64,000 nucleotides of DNA from positions 2,232,001-2,296,000 of the forward strand of contig NZ_AP025514.1 of NCBI RefSeq assembly GCF_024347655.1. Reading direction: 5' to 3'. Of this stretch, positions 49,798 to 58,247 are shown in pieces. Every line of letters starts with the position of its first letter. The first letter of the stretch is position 1. The notes under the pieces were generated by a model that saw only the letters and a program-made list of their open reading frames with translations, made no database searches and was not told where the DNA came from. The position numbers were made by a program, and so were the translations under genes. This DNA is from Vibrio toranzoniae (GTDB lineage: Bacteria > Pseudomonadota > Gammaproteobacteria > Enterobacterales > Vibrionaceae).

Positions 49798-49822
49798 AAC
49801 TGCTTAGTACATTCAAGCAGTT
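49798..49822 (-). repeat. Inverted repeat in the fliH leader
   Basis: Perfect 8-bp inverted repeat AACTGCTT (49798-49805) and AAGCAGTT (49815-49822) with a nine-base loop, immediately upstream of the fliH start region. Confidence 0.65.
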
Positions 49823-49848
49823 AAACTTAATTAATGTATGGTTCGAAA

Positions 49849-49882
49849 TTGGATAAAGAAAAGCCCCAGCAGTGTGGGGCTT
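49849..49882 (-). terminator. Terminator-like hairpin between fliG and fliH
   Basis: Perfect stem AAGCCCCA (49861-49868) with TGGGGCTT (49875-49882), beginning 14 bp after the fliG stop. On the minus strand it is followed by TTTCTTTATCC, so it looks like an intrinsic terminator inside an operon. Confidence 0.7.
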
Positions 49883-49895
49883 TGAGGTTTCTGTA

Positions 49896-50957
49896 TTAAA
49901 GGAACTCGTCGGCGCCACCAGATAGCATAATCTCGCCACTGTCTGCCATTTTCCTCGCAATCCCCAAAATCTCTTTCTGAGCCGCTTCAACGTCAGAAAC
50001 TTTCACTGGCGGCATCGCCTCAATATCGTCTCTCATCATATCCGCTGCACGTTTCGACATGTTCTTAAAGATCTTCTCACGTAAACCGTCATCAGCGCCC
50101 TTAAGCGCTTTCTGTAGAACGTCTTGTGGGACATCACGCAGCAATCTCTGGACACCTTGATCATCAACTTCAATAAGGTTTTCAAAGACAAACATAAGAT
50201 CTTGAATCTGTGTCGCCATGTCTTCGTCTTGGTCACGGATTTGATCCATCAAGACACCTTCAACGTTGTTGTCCATGTAGTTCATGATCTCAGCCGCAGC
50301 TTTCAGGCCACCGATTTTGGCAGCTTGGGCACCCGCTTGACCCGCAAACTGTTTCTCCATGATTTCGTTCAGTTCAGCAAGAGCGGAAGGTTGAACTTCT
50401 TCAAGGTTGGCAATACGCATCATCAGGTCCAGACGAACACGCTCTGGGAACTGAGACAATATTTCTGCCGATTGGTCAGAATCGAGGTACGACAGCACAA
50501 TGGTTTGTATCTGAGGGTGTTCGTTGATGATGATGCTCGCCACCTGACGAGGATCCATCCACTTCAACGAATCCAACCCTTTCGAGCCAGTGCCGAGAAG
50601 TATTTGGTCCACAAGGTTATTCGCCTTATCCTCACCCAGAGCAGCCACCAGCGCATTACGCATAAAGTCTTCACTGCCCATACCAATATTGGTGTACTTC
50701 TGAATATCATCTAAGAATGCACGGTGAACCGCACCCACTTTTTCTTGAGATAGATCCGCAGCTCGCGCCATCGCACTACCTACACGTTGAACCTGCTTAG
50801 GCTCAAGGTGGCGAATAATACCAGCAGCGTCTTCTTCATTTAAACTTAGTAATAAGATCGCCGCGCGCTCATCGCCTGAGATAGAGCCGATATCCACGCT
50901 AGAGACATCAAGCACTTCACCGCCTTCCGTTTGTTGTGGAACTATTTCGTTAGCCAT
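49896..50957 (-). CDS. fliG: Flagellar motor switch protein FliG
   Basis: C-ring protein that interacts with the stators to produce torque. It has 353 residues with the three armadillo-like domains, including the EHPQ motif (INEHPQIQTIVLSYL, about 148-162) and the charged C-terminal torque helix. It overlaps fliF by eight bases. Confidence 0.96.
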   Translation of the reverse strand: MANEIVPQQTEGGEVLDVSSVDIGSISGDERAAILLLSLNEEDAAGIIRHLEPKQVQRVGSAMARAADLSQEKVGAVHRAFLDDIQKYTNIGMGSEDFMRNALVAALGEDKANNLVDQILLGTGSKGLDSLKWMDPRQVASIIINEHPQIQTIVLSYLDSDQSAEILSQFPERVRLDLMMRIANLEEVQPSALAELNEIMEKQFAGQAGAQAAKIGGLKAAAEIMNYMDNNVEGVLMDQIRDQDEDMATQIQDLMFVFENLIEVDDQGVQRLLRDVPQDVLQKALKGADDGLREKIFKNMSKRAADMMRDDIEAMPPVKVSDVEAAQKEILGIARKMADSGEIMLSGGADEFL

Positions 50958-52692
50958 CTACCATCCAATTTTTAACTACTTGAGCTGCTAGCTCTGGTTC
51001 ATTCGCTACGAGTGCACGTACTGCTTTCAGCACGTCTTCGTCTTTATGAAGGTTTGGTAAGTCGATACTTGAACCAAACTCAAACAGTTCGCCACCTTCG
51101 ATATCACCACCAATTAAGCTGGTTTCGCCATCAGCACCAATTGGCATACCGTCAGGACCATACATCTGTTCATCGTTGTCCGCTGCAGGATTAAGCAGTT
51201 TCTTCATTGCTGGACGAACAAGGACCAACACCACCACAATGATGACCAACGCACTTGCAAACCAACGTACCCAATCATTAAAGTTTGGATGCTCCCAAAT
51301 TGGGACATCAGCAACAACATCGGTTACTTGAGGTGCAAACTGCATGCTTAATACGTTGAGTAAATCGCCACGGGTTTCATCAAAACCCACAGTGCCAATC
51401 AAAACCTGACGAATCGCGTTGATCTCGCTTACAGGGATTGGCGTGTGGACCACTTCACCCGTATCTGGATTCAATGATTGGCGGTCTTTTATTGCGACAG
51501 ATACTGTCTGACGGTTAACCGTTCCACTCTGTTTACGTTCATGGCTAATGGTTGTGTCTAACTCGAAGTTTCGGGTCGCTTCTTTATGAACCGAACCTTG
51601 GCCCGTCAAAGAACCATCTTTCATTTGAGCAACATCTTGCGGAATTGAGGCATCAGCAGGTGGCTGATTACTCAAAGCACCAGGAATTCCGGCAACCGTA
51701 TTGCCATTATTATAGTCTTCTAGCGTGTACTCACTTCGAGTCGCGGGGGTATTTGGATCAAAACGTTTTCTCGTTTGCTCCACCGCACTAAAATCGAGCT
51801 GAATATCAACCTGCGCGGTATAGTTACCAAACCCAAGAATCGGAATCAGAATAGAGTCAATTTTCTCACGCAGCGCTTGCTCTTGGTTACGCTCTAATTC
51901 GTGTTCTTTACGACGCGCCGCTGACATCGGGTCTTGAGAGCCTGAACTCAGAAGTCGACCATGCTGATCGGTTACGGTAATACGTGAGGTTTTCATGCCC
52001 GGAACGGCACTCGCCACCATATCCACAACAGAATCCACTTCTTGTTGCTTAAGGTTGGTGCCCGTTTTAAGGGTTAGGAATACAGAAGCAGAGGCTTCTT
52101 GATTGTGACGCACGAACACACTTTGCTTCGGCAAGGCCAGTAAAACCTGTGCTTTACGAACCTGTTTCATCTGTTCAATGGCTTTCGCAAGCTGTCTTTC
52201 ACGGCTTAATTTAAGGCGCTCTTGCTCCAAACGTTGTGACACACCAAAACCCATGTCTTGCATGAGAATGTCATCACCCGCGTTTCGCTCTTGGTTCAAA
52301 CCAGCTCGAACCATATTCAACTTCAGAGAGTTGTACTCGCTGGCAGGAACAGAGATAGTGTTGCCTTCAAGAGAGTACTCGATCTTTTGCAGGTCTAAGT
52401 AATCCAGAACGGGGATCAACTCTTCTGTTTCGTAAGCCCCTAATGGACGCATTTCTGGCTCTTTTACCCAGAAAAAAAGCATCACAATAAGCGCTACACA
52501 AATAGAAATAGAAAGGACTAAGACAACCTGACGAAGTAAATCGAGATCGCCCACGGCCATATCGAATTTCGATGAACTGCGTTCACCTAGATCGGGATTT
52601 TGCCCTTCTCCGTCAAGCTCAGAACCTGCAATAAGTGCGTGATCGTTACTGTCGTTTACGGCTAAATCTGTTGTTTGACTATTATCTGCCAC
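50950..52692 (-). CDS. fliF: Flagellar MS-ring protein FliF
   Basis: Forms the membrane ring on which the motor is built. It has 580 residues, with membrane segments at about 53-74 and 475-494 and a large periplasmic ring-building region between. The C-terminal tail (ELAAQVVKNWMVDG) binds FliG. It lies 16 bp after fliE. Confidence 0.96.
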   Translation of the reverse strand: MADNSQTTDLAVNDSNDHALIAGSELDGEGQNPDLGERSSSKFDMAVGDLDLLRQVVLVLSISICVALIVMLFFWVKEPEMRPLGAYETEELIPVLDYLDLQKIEYSLEGNTISVPASEYNSLKLNMVRAGLNQERNAGDDILMQDMGFGVSQRLEQERLKLSRERQLAKAIEQMKQVRKAQVLLALPKQSVFVRHNQEASASVFLTLKTGTNLKQQEVDSVVDMVASAVPGMKTSRITVTDQHGRLLSSGSQDPMSAARRKEHELERNQEQALREKIDSILIPILGFGNYTAQVDIQLDFSAVEQTRKRFDPNTPATRSEYTLEDYNNGNTVAGIPGALSNQPPADASIPQDVAQMKDGSLTGQGSVHKEATRNFELDTTISHERKQSGTVNRQTVSVAIKDRQSLNPDTGEVVHTPIPVSEINAIRQVLIGTVGFDETRGDLLNVLSMQFAPQVTDVVADVPIWEHPNFNDWVRWFASALVIIVVVLVLVRPAMKKLLNPAADNDEQMYGPDGMPIGADGETSLIGGDIEGGELFEFGSSIDLPNLHKDEDVLKAVRALVANEPELAAQVVKNWMVDG

Positions 52693-52708
52693 TATTTAAC
52701 TACCTAAA

Positions 52709-53020
52709 TTATACCGGCATATTCATCAGCTCTTTGTACGATTCGACCAATTTATTTCTAATTTGGATCGTCGCCTCAAAAGCCACACTAGATTTATTAC
52801 GAGCAATCATCACATCGGATAGAGACACGCTTTGGTCACCACTATCAAAACGTGCTTGAAGATTACCTGAGGTCTTTTGTAATGAGTTCACATTATTGAT
52901 GGCTTGCGTAAGCATGTTGCCAAAATCTGCACCGACCGCTTGCCCCGTTGCTGCGGGACGCGTGCTAGCAGCTTCAACCATCATTGCCTGCATTTCGCCT
53001 TGTAAACCATCTATTTTCAT
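52709..53020 (-). CDS. fliE: Flagellar hook-basal body protein FliE
   Basis: Adaptor between MS-ring and rod, 103 residues. The C-terminal helix (SVAFEATIQIRNKLVESYKELMNM) is the signature. It is the first gene of fliEFGHIJ and is preceded by a consensus sigma-54 site 55-70 bp upstream. Confidence 0.95.
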   Translation of the reverse strand: MKIDGLQGEMQAMMVEAASTRPAATGQAVGADFGNMLTQAINNVNSLQKTSGNLQARFDSGDQSVSLSDVMIARNKSSVAFEATIQIRNKLVESYKELMNMPV

Positions 53021-53074
53021 CTACTACCTCAGGAGTCAAAATTATGACTATCTATTTCGCTGTATTATTGACTG

Positions 53075-53090
53075 AGCAATTAGCGTGCCA
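53075..53090 (-). promoter_or_regulatory. Sigma-54 promoter of fliEFGHIJ
   Basis: TGGCACGCTAATTGCT on the minus strand is a complete match to TGGCACGnnnnTTGCW. Transcription should begin near 53064, about 45 bases before fliE. Confidence 0.92.
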
Positions 53091-53152
53091 CACATCATTT
53101 TGACTAGACATCGTACTACAACAATCAGAAAGCTGGCACTACTAATCTATCC

Positions 53153-54562
53153 TCAGTTTGGGATATCTATTCCAGCATCACGCATTTTCGCCAACTTATA
53201 GCGCAATGTACGAGGACTAATGCCCAGTTTTTCGGCCATATCTTTGCGTCGACCATTACACGCGATCAAGGTTTCAAGAATTATTGCATACTCTTGATCT
53301 CTAAGCTCATTGCCAAGTCCTTCACTGCTAGCTACTACTTTATTGATTGGGTTTGCTTCGGAAATAGGTTTAATTTCTGGCGCCGCAACATCGTTACCTT
53401 CAACAATTTGTTGTAGACCACTAGCATCTTGCCAATCAACACCTTCAAGAAGGATGTGCTCACCAGATATATGCTCTTTCTCACTCAATATTAGCGCACG
53501 CTGTATTACATTATCCAATTCACGCACATTTCCCGGCCACGGATAATTGACGAGTTTACTAATAGCTTGCTCAGACAGAGCAGGAACAGGCATTCCAAGT
53601 TTAGTGCAATGGCGTTCAATCAAATGCTTCGCAAGCGGCTCAATATCGCCTTTACGTTCACACAGAGCTGGCCAAGTAATTGGGAAAACATTCAGTCTGT
53701 AGTATAGATCTTCACGGAAGTTCCCTTCAGAAACATACTGTTTAAGATCTCGGTTACTGGTCGCCAACACACGAACATCTAATTTGATGCTCTTACGGCT
53801 ACCTAGGCGTTCAACCTCACGTTCTTGCAATACACGTAGTAATTTCGCTTGAAGGCTAAGATCCATTTCACTGATCTCATCCAACAAAATAGTGCCACCT
53901 TGCGCCTGTTCGAATTTACCTGGACACGCCTGAATAGCGCCAGTAAAAGCGCCTTTTTCATAACCAAACAGGGTCGCTTCCAACATATTATCGGGGATCG
54001 CAGCGCAGTTAATCGCGACAAACGGTCCATCCTTGCGACTCGAAGCATTGTGAATGTAGCGAGACATCACCTCTTTACCGGAACCACTAGGCCCCAACAC
54101 CATGACATTGGCGTCAGTTTTCGCTACTTTATCAGCCAGCATCATTAACTTGATGCTTTTTTCATCGGCAACGATGGCATCGCCATTATCATCCGACTTC
54201 ACAGGAGCGTAGCGGCTCACCATGTTTAGCAATACTTCTGGCGCAAATGGCTTCGCCATGTAGTCGATCGCGCCCTCTTTCATTGCCGCCACTGCATCTT
54301 CGATGTTGGCATAGGCAGTCATCAACAATACCGGTAAATTTGGCCAATGCTGCTTGATGTTTCGCAATAGTGCCAAACCACCCATGCCCGCCATTTGAAC
54401 GTCAGATACAACAATATCAACGGAGTTGGATTTTAATTTTACCAGAGCATCTTCCGCACTATCCGCTTCCAGCCATTCATAACCAGCAAGCGCGAGAGTG
54501 TCGACAAGGGCTTCGCGTAGACCTTCATCATCTTCGACGATTAACACTTTGCTTTGAGCCAT
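53153..54562 (-). CDS. flrC: Sigma-54-dependent flagellar response regulator FlrC
   Basis: NtrC-type activator of middle flagellar genes, phosphorylated by FlrB. It has 469 residues. The receiver has phosphoacceptor D54, and the AAA+ domain has Walker A GPSGSGKE, the sigma-54 contact loop GAFTGA and FLDEI-like ILLDEISEMD. A Fis-type helix-turn-helix ends the protein (RRKDMAEKLGISPRTLRYKLAKMR). It lies 32 bp after flrB. Confidence 0.96.
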   Translation of the reverse strand: MAQSKVLIVEDDEGLREALVDTLALAGYEWLEADSAEDALVKLKSNSVDIVVSDVQMAGMGGLALLRNIKQHWPNLPVLLMTAYANIEDAVAAMKEGAIDYMAKPFAPEVLLNMVSRYAPVKSDDNGDAIVADEKSIKLMMLADKVAKTDANVMVLGPSGSGKEVMSRYIHNASSRKDGPFVAINCAAIPDNMLEATLFGYEKGAFTGAIQACPGKFEQAQGGTILLDEISEMDLSLQAKLLRVLQEREVERLGSRKSIKLDVRVLATSNRDLKQYVSEGNFREDLYYRLNVFPITWPALCERKGDIEPLAKHLIERHCTKLGMPVPALSEQAISKLVNYPWPGNVRELDNVIQRALILSEKEHISGEHILLEGVDWQDASGLQQIVEGNDVAAPEIKPISEANPINKVVASSEGLGNELRDQEYAIILETLIACNGRRKDMAEKLGISPRTLRYKLAKMRDAGIDIPN

Positions 54563-54594
54563 AGGATTCTCCAGTGTAAATTCAGTTAAACTTA

Positions 54595-55635
54595 TTAGTC
54601 TTCAGTAGAAGCGCTTCTTTCAAGTGGCAAGCACATGGTAAAACATGCGCCATCACCTTCTTCTGAGATCAATTCCAGCCGGCCTTCATGGGCTCGACAT
54701 ACCATTTGTACAACCGCTAAGCCTAAACCTGTACCTTGAGAACGGGTGGTAAAGAAGGGTTCCATAATTTTACCTTGAAGCTCCTTGGGTACACCGGGGC
54801 CACTGTCTTGTACTGATATCTTAAGTTCACCGTTTACCGGTCTAAAAAAAACATCAATCTGCGATTCCTTACCAGCAATTTGAACCGCATTCAAAACCAA
54901 GTTGCTTAACGCCGAAGCGATCGCATTTGCGTTACCAAACATTTGAGTCTCTTCGCCTTCCACTTCTTGGCAATAATCAATCTGGTTGGTTTTTAATGCC
55001 GCTTCAACCATAGGGTGGAATTCATTGATCAATTCAGCCACAGTAAATGGCTTAACTACTTTGTTGTCGCCCCCTTTAGCAAACAACAGCATATCATTAA
55101 CTTGCTTCTCTAAGTCATGCAACCTATCCATAAGCTTAGATTGAAAACGCGTCTTTGTTGCCGACGGTAGGTTTGGCGCGGCAAGGTTGGATGCATACAG
55201 CATCGCGCTAGAAAGTGGCGTACGGACCTGATGCGCCAGCGAAGCGACCATTCGACCTAACGACGACAAGCGCTGGAGATCACTCACACGAGATTGCAAT
55301 AGACGAGTCTCAGTCAGGTCGGTAATCAAGATAAGTTGACCTGTCGTAGAAGCAGAAATCGCTAAACGCACTTTTCGTCCGTTCTTTAATGAGATCTCAT
55401 GACCGTCATCGTCTTTTGGGTCGAAGGCACTTTGAATCACCGAAAACCACTTCTCACCAACTAACTCAACACTGAGAATACGGTGCGCTTCTGGGTTAGC
55501 TTCTCTCACTTCACCATGTGTATCTAACAAGATAACACCAGCGGGCATCACATCGAGCACTTGTTTATAGCGCTCAACTTGCTGCTCAACAGAGTCTAGG
55601 TGTGACTGATTTTCTGGTTCGTTAGATACGTGCAT
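54595..55635 (-). CDS. flrB: Flagellar sensor histidine kinase FlrB
   Basis: Soluble two-component kinase for FlrC. It has 346 residues from the ATG at 55635; the upstream frame opens only at a TTG (55653). A PAS domain (about 20-110) is followed by the HisKA domain with the phosphorylated histidine in LAHQVRTPLSSAML and a HATPase domain with N box (NLVLNAVQIAG) and G box (DSGPGVPKEL). No transmembrane segment, so it senses a cytoplasmic cue. Confidence 0.95.
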   Translation of the reverse strand: MHVSNEPENQSHLDSVEQQVERYKQVLDVMPAGVILLDTHGEVREANPEAHRILSVELVGEKWFSVIQSAFDPKDDDGHEISLKNGRKVRLAISASTTGQLILITDLTETRLLQSRVSDLQRLSSLGRMVASLAHQVRTPLSSAMLYASNLAAPNLPSATKTRFQSKLMDRLHDLEKQVNDMLLFAKGGDNKVVKPFTVAELINEFHPMVEAALKTNQIDYCQEVEGEETQMFGNANAIASALSNLVLNAVQIAGKESQIDVFFRPVNGELKISVQDSGPGVPKELQGKIMEPFFTTRSQGTGLGLAVVQMVCRAHEGRLELISEEGDGACFTMCLPLERSASTED

Positions 55636-55820
55636 ATCAAAAATTTGCCTCAAATACTAAAACAGCCTGGCACGTACAATACGAGTCAGGCTATTTGCTA
55701 TATTTATCACATAGTTAATCAAGCAACAACTCGGCTATGTTTTATCGATTCAATTAGTTAAAGTTAAAATTTAGCTAAAAGTGTGTACTATTTTTTTGTA
55801 TTTTCGTCTAAAACTAAATA

Positions 55821-57287
55821 CTAACGCTGTAAGTTATATTTACGCATTTTTTCAACCAGAGTGGTTCTTCGCATTCCAAGCATGTCCGCAGCACGAGCAA
55901 CGATCCCCCCCTGAGCCTCCAAGGCTTGACTAATCATGTTCACTTCCATATCCGCGAGCAGCTCTTTCAGATTAACCCCTTCAGCGGGTAACTCTTGGGG
56001 CGCATTCGCATTGTCGGCAATATCATCTTGCTGATCAAAACTGAAATCTTCGGAAAACAAGTCCGCCAATGCATCACGCTCTTGTTCTTCTTCAGAGGTA
56101 AAGCTATTAAATTCAGGTTGGAACTCAGGAATATCGCTGTATCTGTACTTCGTTGGAAGATGATTAACGTCGACCAGACTATTCGGATAGAGGATCAACA
56201 TTCGTTCAATGAGGTTAGCAAGTTCACGAACATTACCCGGCCAATCATGTTCCATCAAAGAATTGATGGCGCGCGGCGTAAAGCAAATAGGCATGCTACC
56301 TTCCGCTTCCATTCTGGTCATTAGCTCTTGAAGCAACAGTGGAATATCTTCTTTACGATCTTGAAGTGCCGGCATTTCAATCGGGAAGACATTTAAGCGG
56401 TAGTAAAGGTCCTCACGGAAAGATTCATCGTCGATCATATCTTCGAGGTTGCGGTGTGTGGCTGCTATCACGCGGACATTAGCTTGAATGGTAGTGTTAC
56501 CACCTACACGTTCAAAACAACGCTCTTGCAAAACACGCAGCAGTTTAACTTGCATCGCCATTGGCATATCACCAATTTCATCAAGGAACAGCGTGCCACC
56601 TTCAGCTAACTCAAAGCGACCTTTACGTGCGGTAATTGCGCCGGTAAACGCCCCTTTCTCGTGGCCAAATAGTTCACTTTCGAGCAAATCTGCTGGAATC
56701 GCGCCACAATTCACTGGCACAAACGGTCCAGTACGACGCTTAGAATGGTAGTGAATATTACGCGCGACCACTTCTTTGCCCGTACCCGATTCGCCAAGAA
56801 TCAATACGTTCGCTTCCGTAGAAGAGACTTGTTCAATTAAGTGACGTACTTCTTGAATGCCCGAACTCTGCCCCACGAGGCTACGAAACAGCGTGTTCTT
56901 ACGTGCCGAAGACACAACTTGCCCCCCTTTTCGGCCTAAGAAGTCTTTACAGTGCCTTAATGCATCACTTAATTGAGGGTAATTGAGAGGAAGCTCGAGT
57001 TCGCCAACGAAGTTAGTTAGCTCATCAACCGAGTAATTGTTTTTGCTAATCACAAGTAAAGGAATGTGATTGGCGTGAACAAGCTGTTCATTCAATAATA
57101 TGTTGAAGCCTTTACCTTTAATTGAGCCGATAATGCAGCCTGCCCACGGTAATGACCAGTCAACTTTGCGCGCTTGTTCAGAGCTGATAACTTCGCAGCT
57201 CTCTCCTACAAACTCTAATATTGTGCTTAAATTGTGACGATCTTGAGCGTTATCGTCGACGACAAGCAGTTTTGCCAAACCTTGCAT
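55821..57287 (-). CDS. flrA: Flagellar master regulator FlrA (sigma-54 activator)
   Basis: Top of the flagellar hierarchy; activates class II promoters with sigma-54. It has 488 residues: an atypical receiver-like N-terminus (FleQ domain, about 6-120) without the normal phospho-acceptor, an AAA+ domain with Walker A GESGTGKE and GAFTGA, and a Fis-type DNA-binding C-terminus. In homologues cyclic di-GMP blocks its activity. It lies in its own unit: a terminator to the right separates it from the fliS end, and a 185-bp gap to flrB follows. Confidence 0.95.
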   Translation of the reverse strand: MQGLAKLLVVDDNAQDRHNLSTILEFVGESCEVISSEQARKVDWSLPWAGCIIGSIKGKGFNILLNEQLVHANHIPLLVISKNNYSVDELTNFVGELELPLNYPQLSDALRHCKDFLGRKGGQVVSSARKNTLFRSLVGQSSGIQEVRHLIEQVSSTEANVLILGESGTGKEVVARNIHYHSKRRTGPFVPVNCGAIPADLLESELFGHEKGAFTGAITARKGRFELAEGGTLFLDEIGDMPMAMQVKLLRVLQERCFERVGGNTTIQANVRVIAATHRNLEDMIDDESFREDLYYRLNVFPIEMPALQDRKEDIPLLLQELMTRMEAEGSMPICFTPRAINSLMEHDWPGNVRELANLIERMLILYPNSLVDVNHLPTKYRYSDIPEFQPEFNSFTSEEEQERDALADLFSEDFSFDQQDDIADNANAPQELPAEGVNLKELLADMEVNMISQALEAQGGIVARAADMLGMRRTTLVEKMRKYNLQR

Positions 57288-57410
57288 AAGTAGGAATTAT
57301 TGCCTTTATTTTGGTGCGATGCGGAAAAACGGTGAGCAACGTAATCGATAAAAACAGAAAAAAACATCAATGATTATGTTTACGTGAACAAATTAAGGAA
57401 ATCAGCAACG

Positions 57411-57448
57411 AAAAAAGCCATTAGGCTATCTAATGGCTTCTATTTTAT
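57411..57448 (-). terminator. Intrinsic terminator of the flaG-fliD-flaI-fliS operon
   Basis: Perfect stem AAGCCATTAG (57415-57424) with CTAATGGCTT (57430-57439). On the minus strand it is followed by six T. It lies about 76 bp after the fliS stop. Confidence 0.88.
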
Positions 57449-57515
57449 TTGATTAAAAAAATAAGGCAACCAACCAATTAAAGGATATGAGATTGGTTCA
57501 AACTGCAATTTTTCG

Positions 57516-57926
57516 TTAAATACCTACCTCAGTAGAGGTCAAGTTGTGATATTCATTCGGAATTTGGTCCCAAGCGCTCTTAATTTCACGGATAATACCA
57601 ACAACATCATCAATAGGCTGTGGATCATTTTTGTGATTTGCCGCAGAAATTTGCGTGATCATGAACTCATAAAGTTGATCTAGGTTTTTCGCTATATCGC
57701 CGCCGTCATCCATAGACAGGCAACTACGTAGGCTAATAATGATATCTAAAGCTTTACCAAGTCGCTCACCTTTCACTGGGATATTACCCGCCTGCATTGC
57801 CGCCTTGCCTTGGATCAAGCGCTCAATAGCACCTGCCATTAACATTTGCACAATTTTATGCGGTGAAGCAGCCGTTAGCTGACTATCCACTGATACCTTT
57901 TTATATGCCTGTAAAGAACCGCGCAT
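57516..57926 (-). CDS. fliS: Flagellin export chaperone FliS
   Basis: Binds flagellin C-termini and stops premature polymerisation. It has 136 residues, all helical, with the family start MRGSLQAYKKVSVDSQL and SPHKIVQMLMAGAIERL segment. It is also called FlaJ in Vibrio. It is the last gene before the operon terminator. Confidence 0.95.
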   Translation of the reverse strand: MRGSLQAYKKVSVDSQLTAASPHKIVQMLMAGAIERLIQGKAAMQAGNIPVKGERLGKALDIIISLRSCLSMDDGGDIAKNLDQLYEFMITQISAANHKNDPQPIDDVVGIIREIKSAWDQIPNEYHNLTSTEVGI

Positions 57927-57938
57927 AGTAAACCTCTT

Positions 57939-58244
57939 CTATAAAAACTTTTTGTATTGTTGAACTGATTTAGCACCGTGACGATATTTGTGTAGGTTTT
58001 TACCTATTCGATTCGTCTCAGACTGCATCAATTCGACCAATTTTCTGGTTCTGGTAATGGCTTCAAACCATTCAGAACTTTGCTTAACGTCGGGGTGTGA
58101 GTCGATTAATTGAAACACGTTTTGCAATAACTGATCTCTGTTATCGACAAGCTGTGTTATTTCTTCAGCATTAATTTCACTTAATTCGAGCTTAGAGATA
58201 ATTAGTTGATCTAGTTCACAAAGCTCTTGAAGTTGTCCATTCAT
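57939..58244 (-). CDS. flaI: Flagellar rod protein FlaI (FliT-like)
   Basis: A 101-residue helical protein, similar in size and position to the FliT chaperone, named FlaI in Vibrio. It lies three bases after fliD and 12 bases before fliS. The FliT-like role (FliD chaperone) is an inference from context. Confidence 0.85.
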   Translation of the reverse strand: MNGQLQELCELDQLIISKLELSEINAEEITQLVDNRDQLLQNVFQLIDSHPDVKQSSEWFEAITRTRKLVELMQSETNRIGKNLHKYRHGAKSVQQYKKFL

Positions 58245-58247
58245 CTA

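Noticed and set aside
55668..55684. TGGCACGTACAATACG on the plus strand
   Set aside because: A good -24 box, but the -12 GC is replaced by AC and the site points away from flrB toward flrA antisense, with no gene to drive.
55664..55692. AGCCTG / CAGGCT inverted repeat after flrA
   Set aside because: Only six pairs with a 17-base loop and a short T run; too weak to call as the flrA terminator.
55722..55737. Possible sigma-54 site upstream of flrB (TAGCCGAGTTGTTGCT on the minus strand)
   Set aside because: The -12 TTGCT is good, but the -24 box has AG in place of the essential GG and only three of six positions fit. flrBC is expected to be sigma-54 dependent, so it is recorded but not called.
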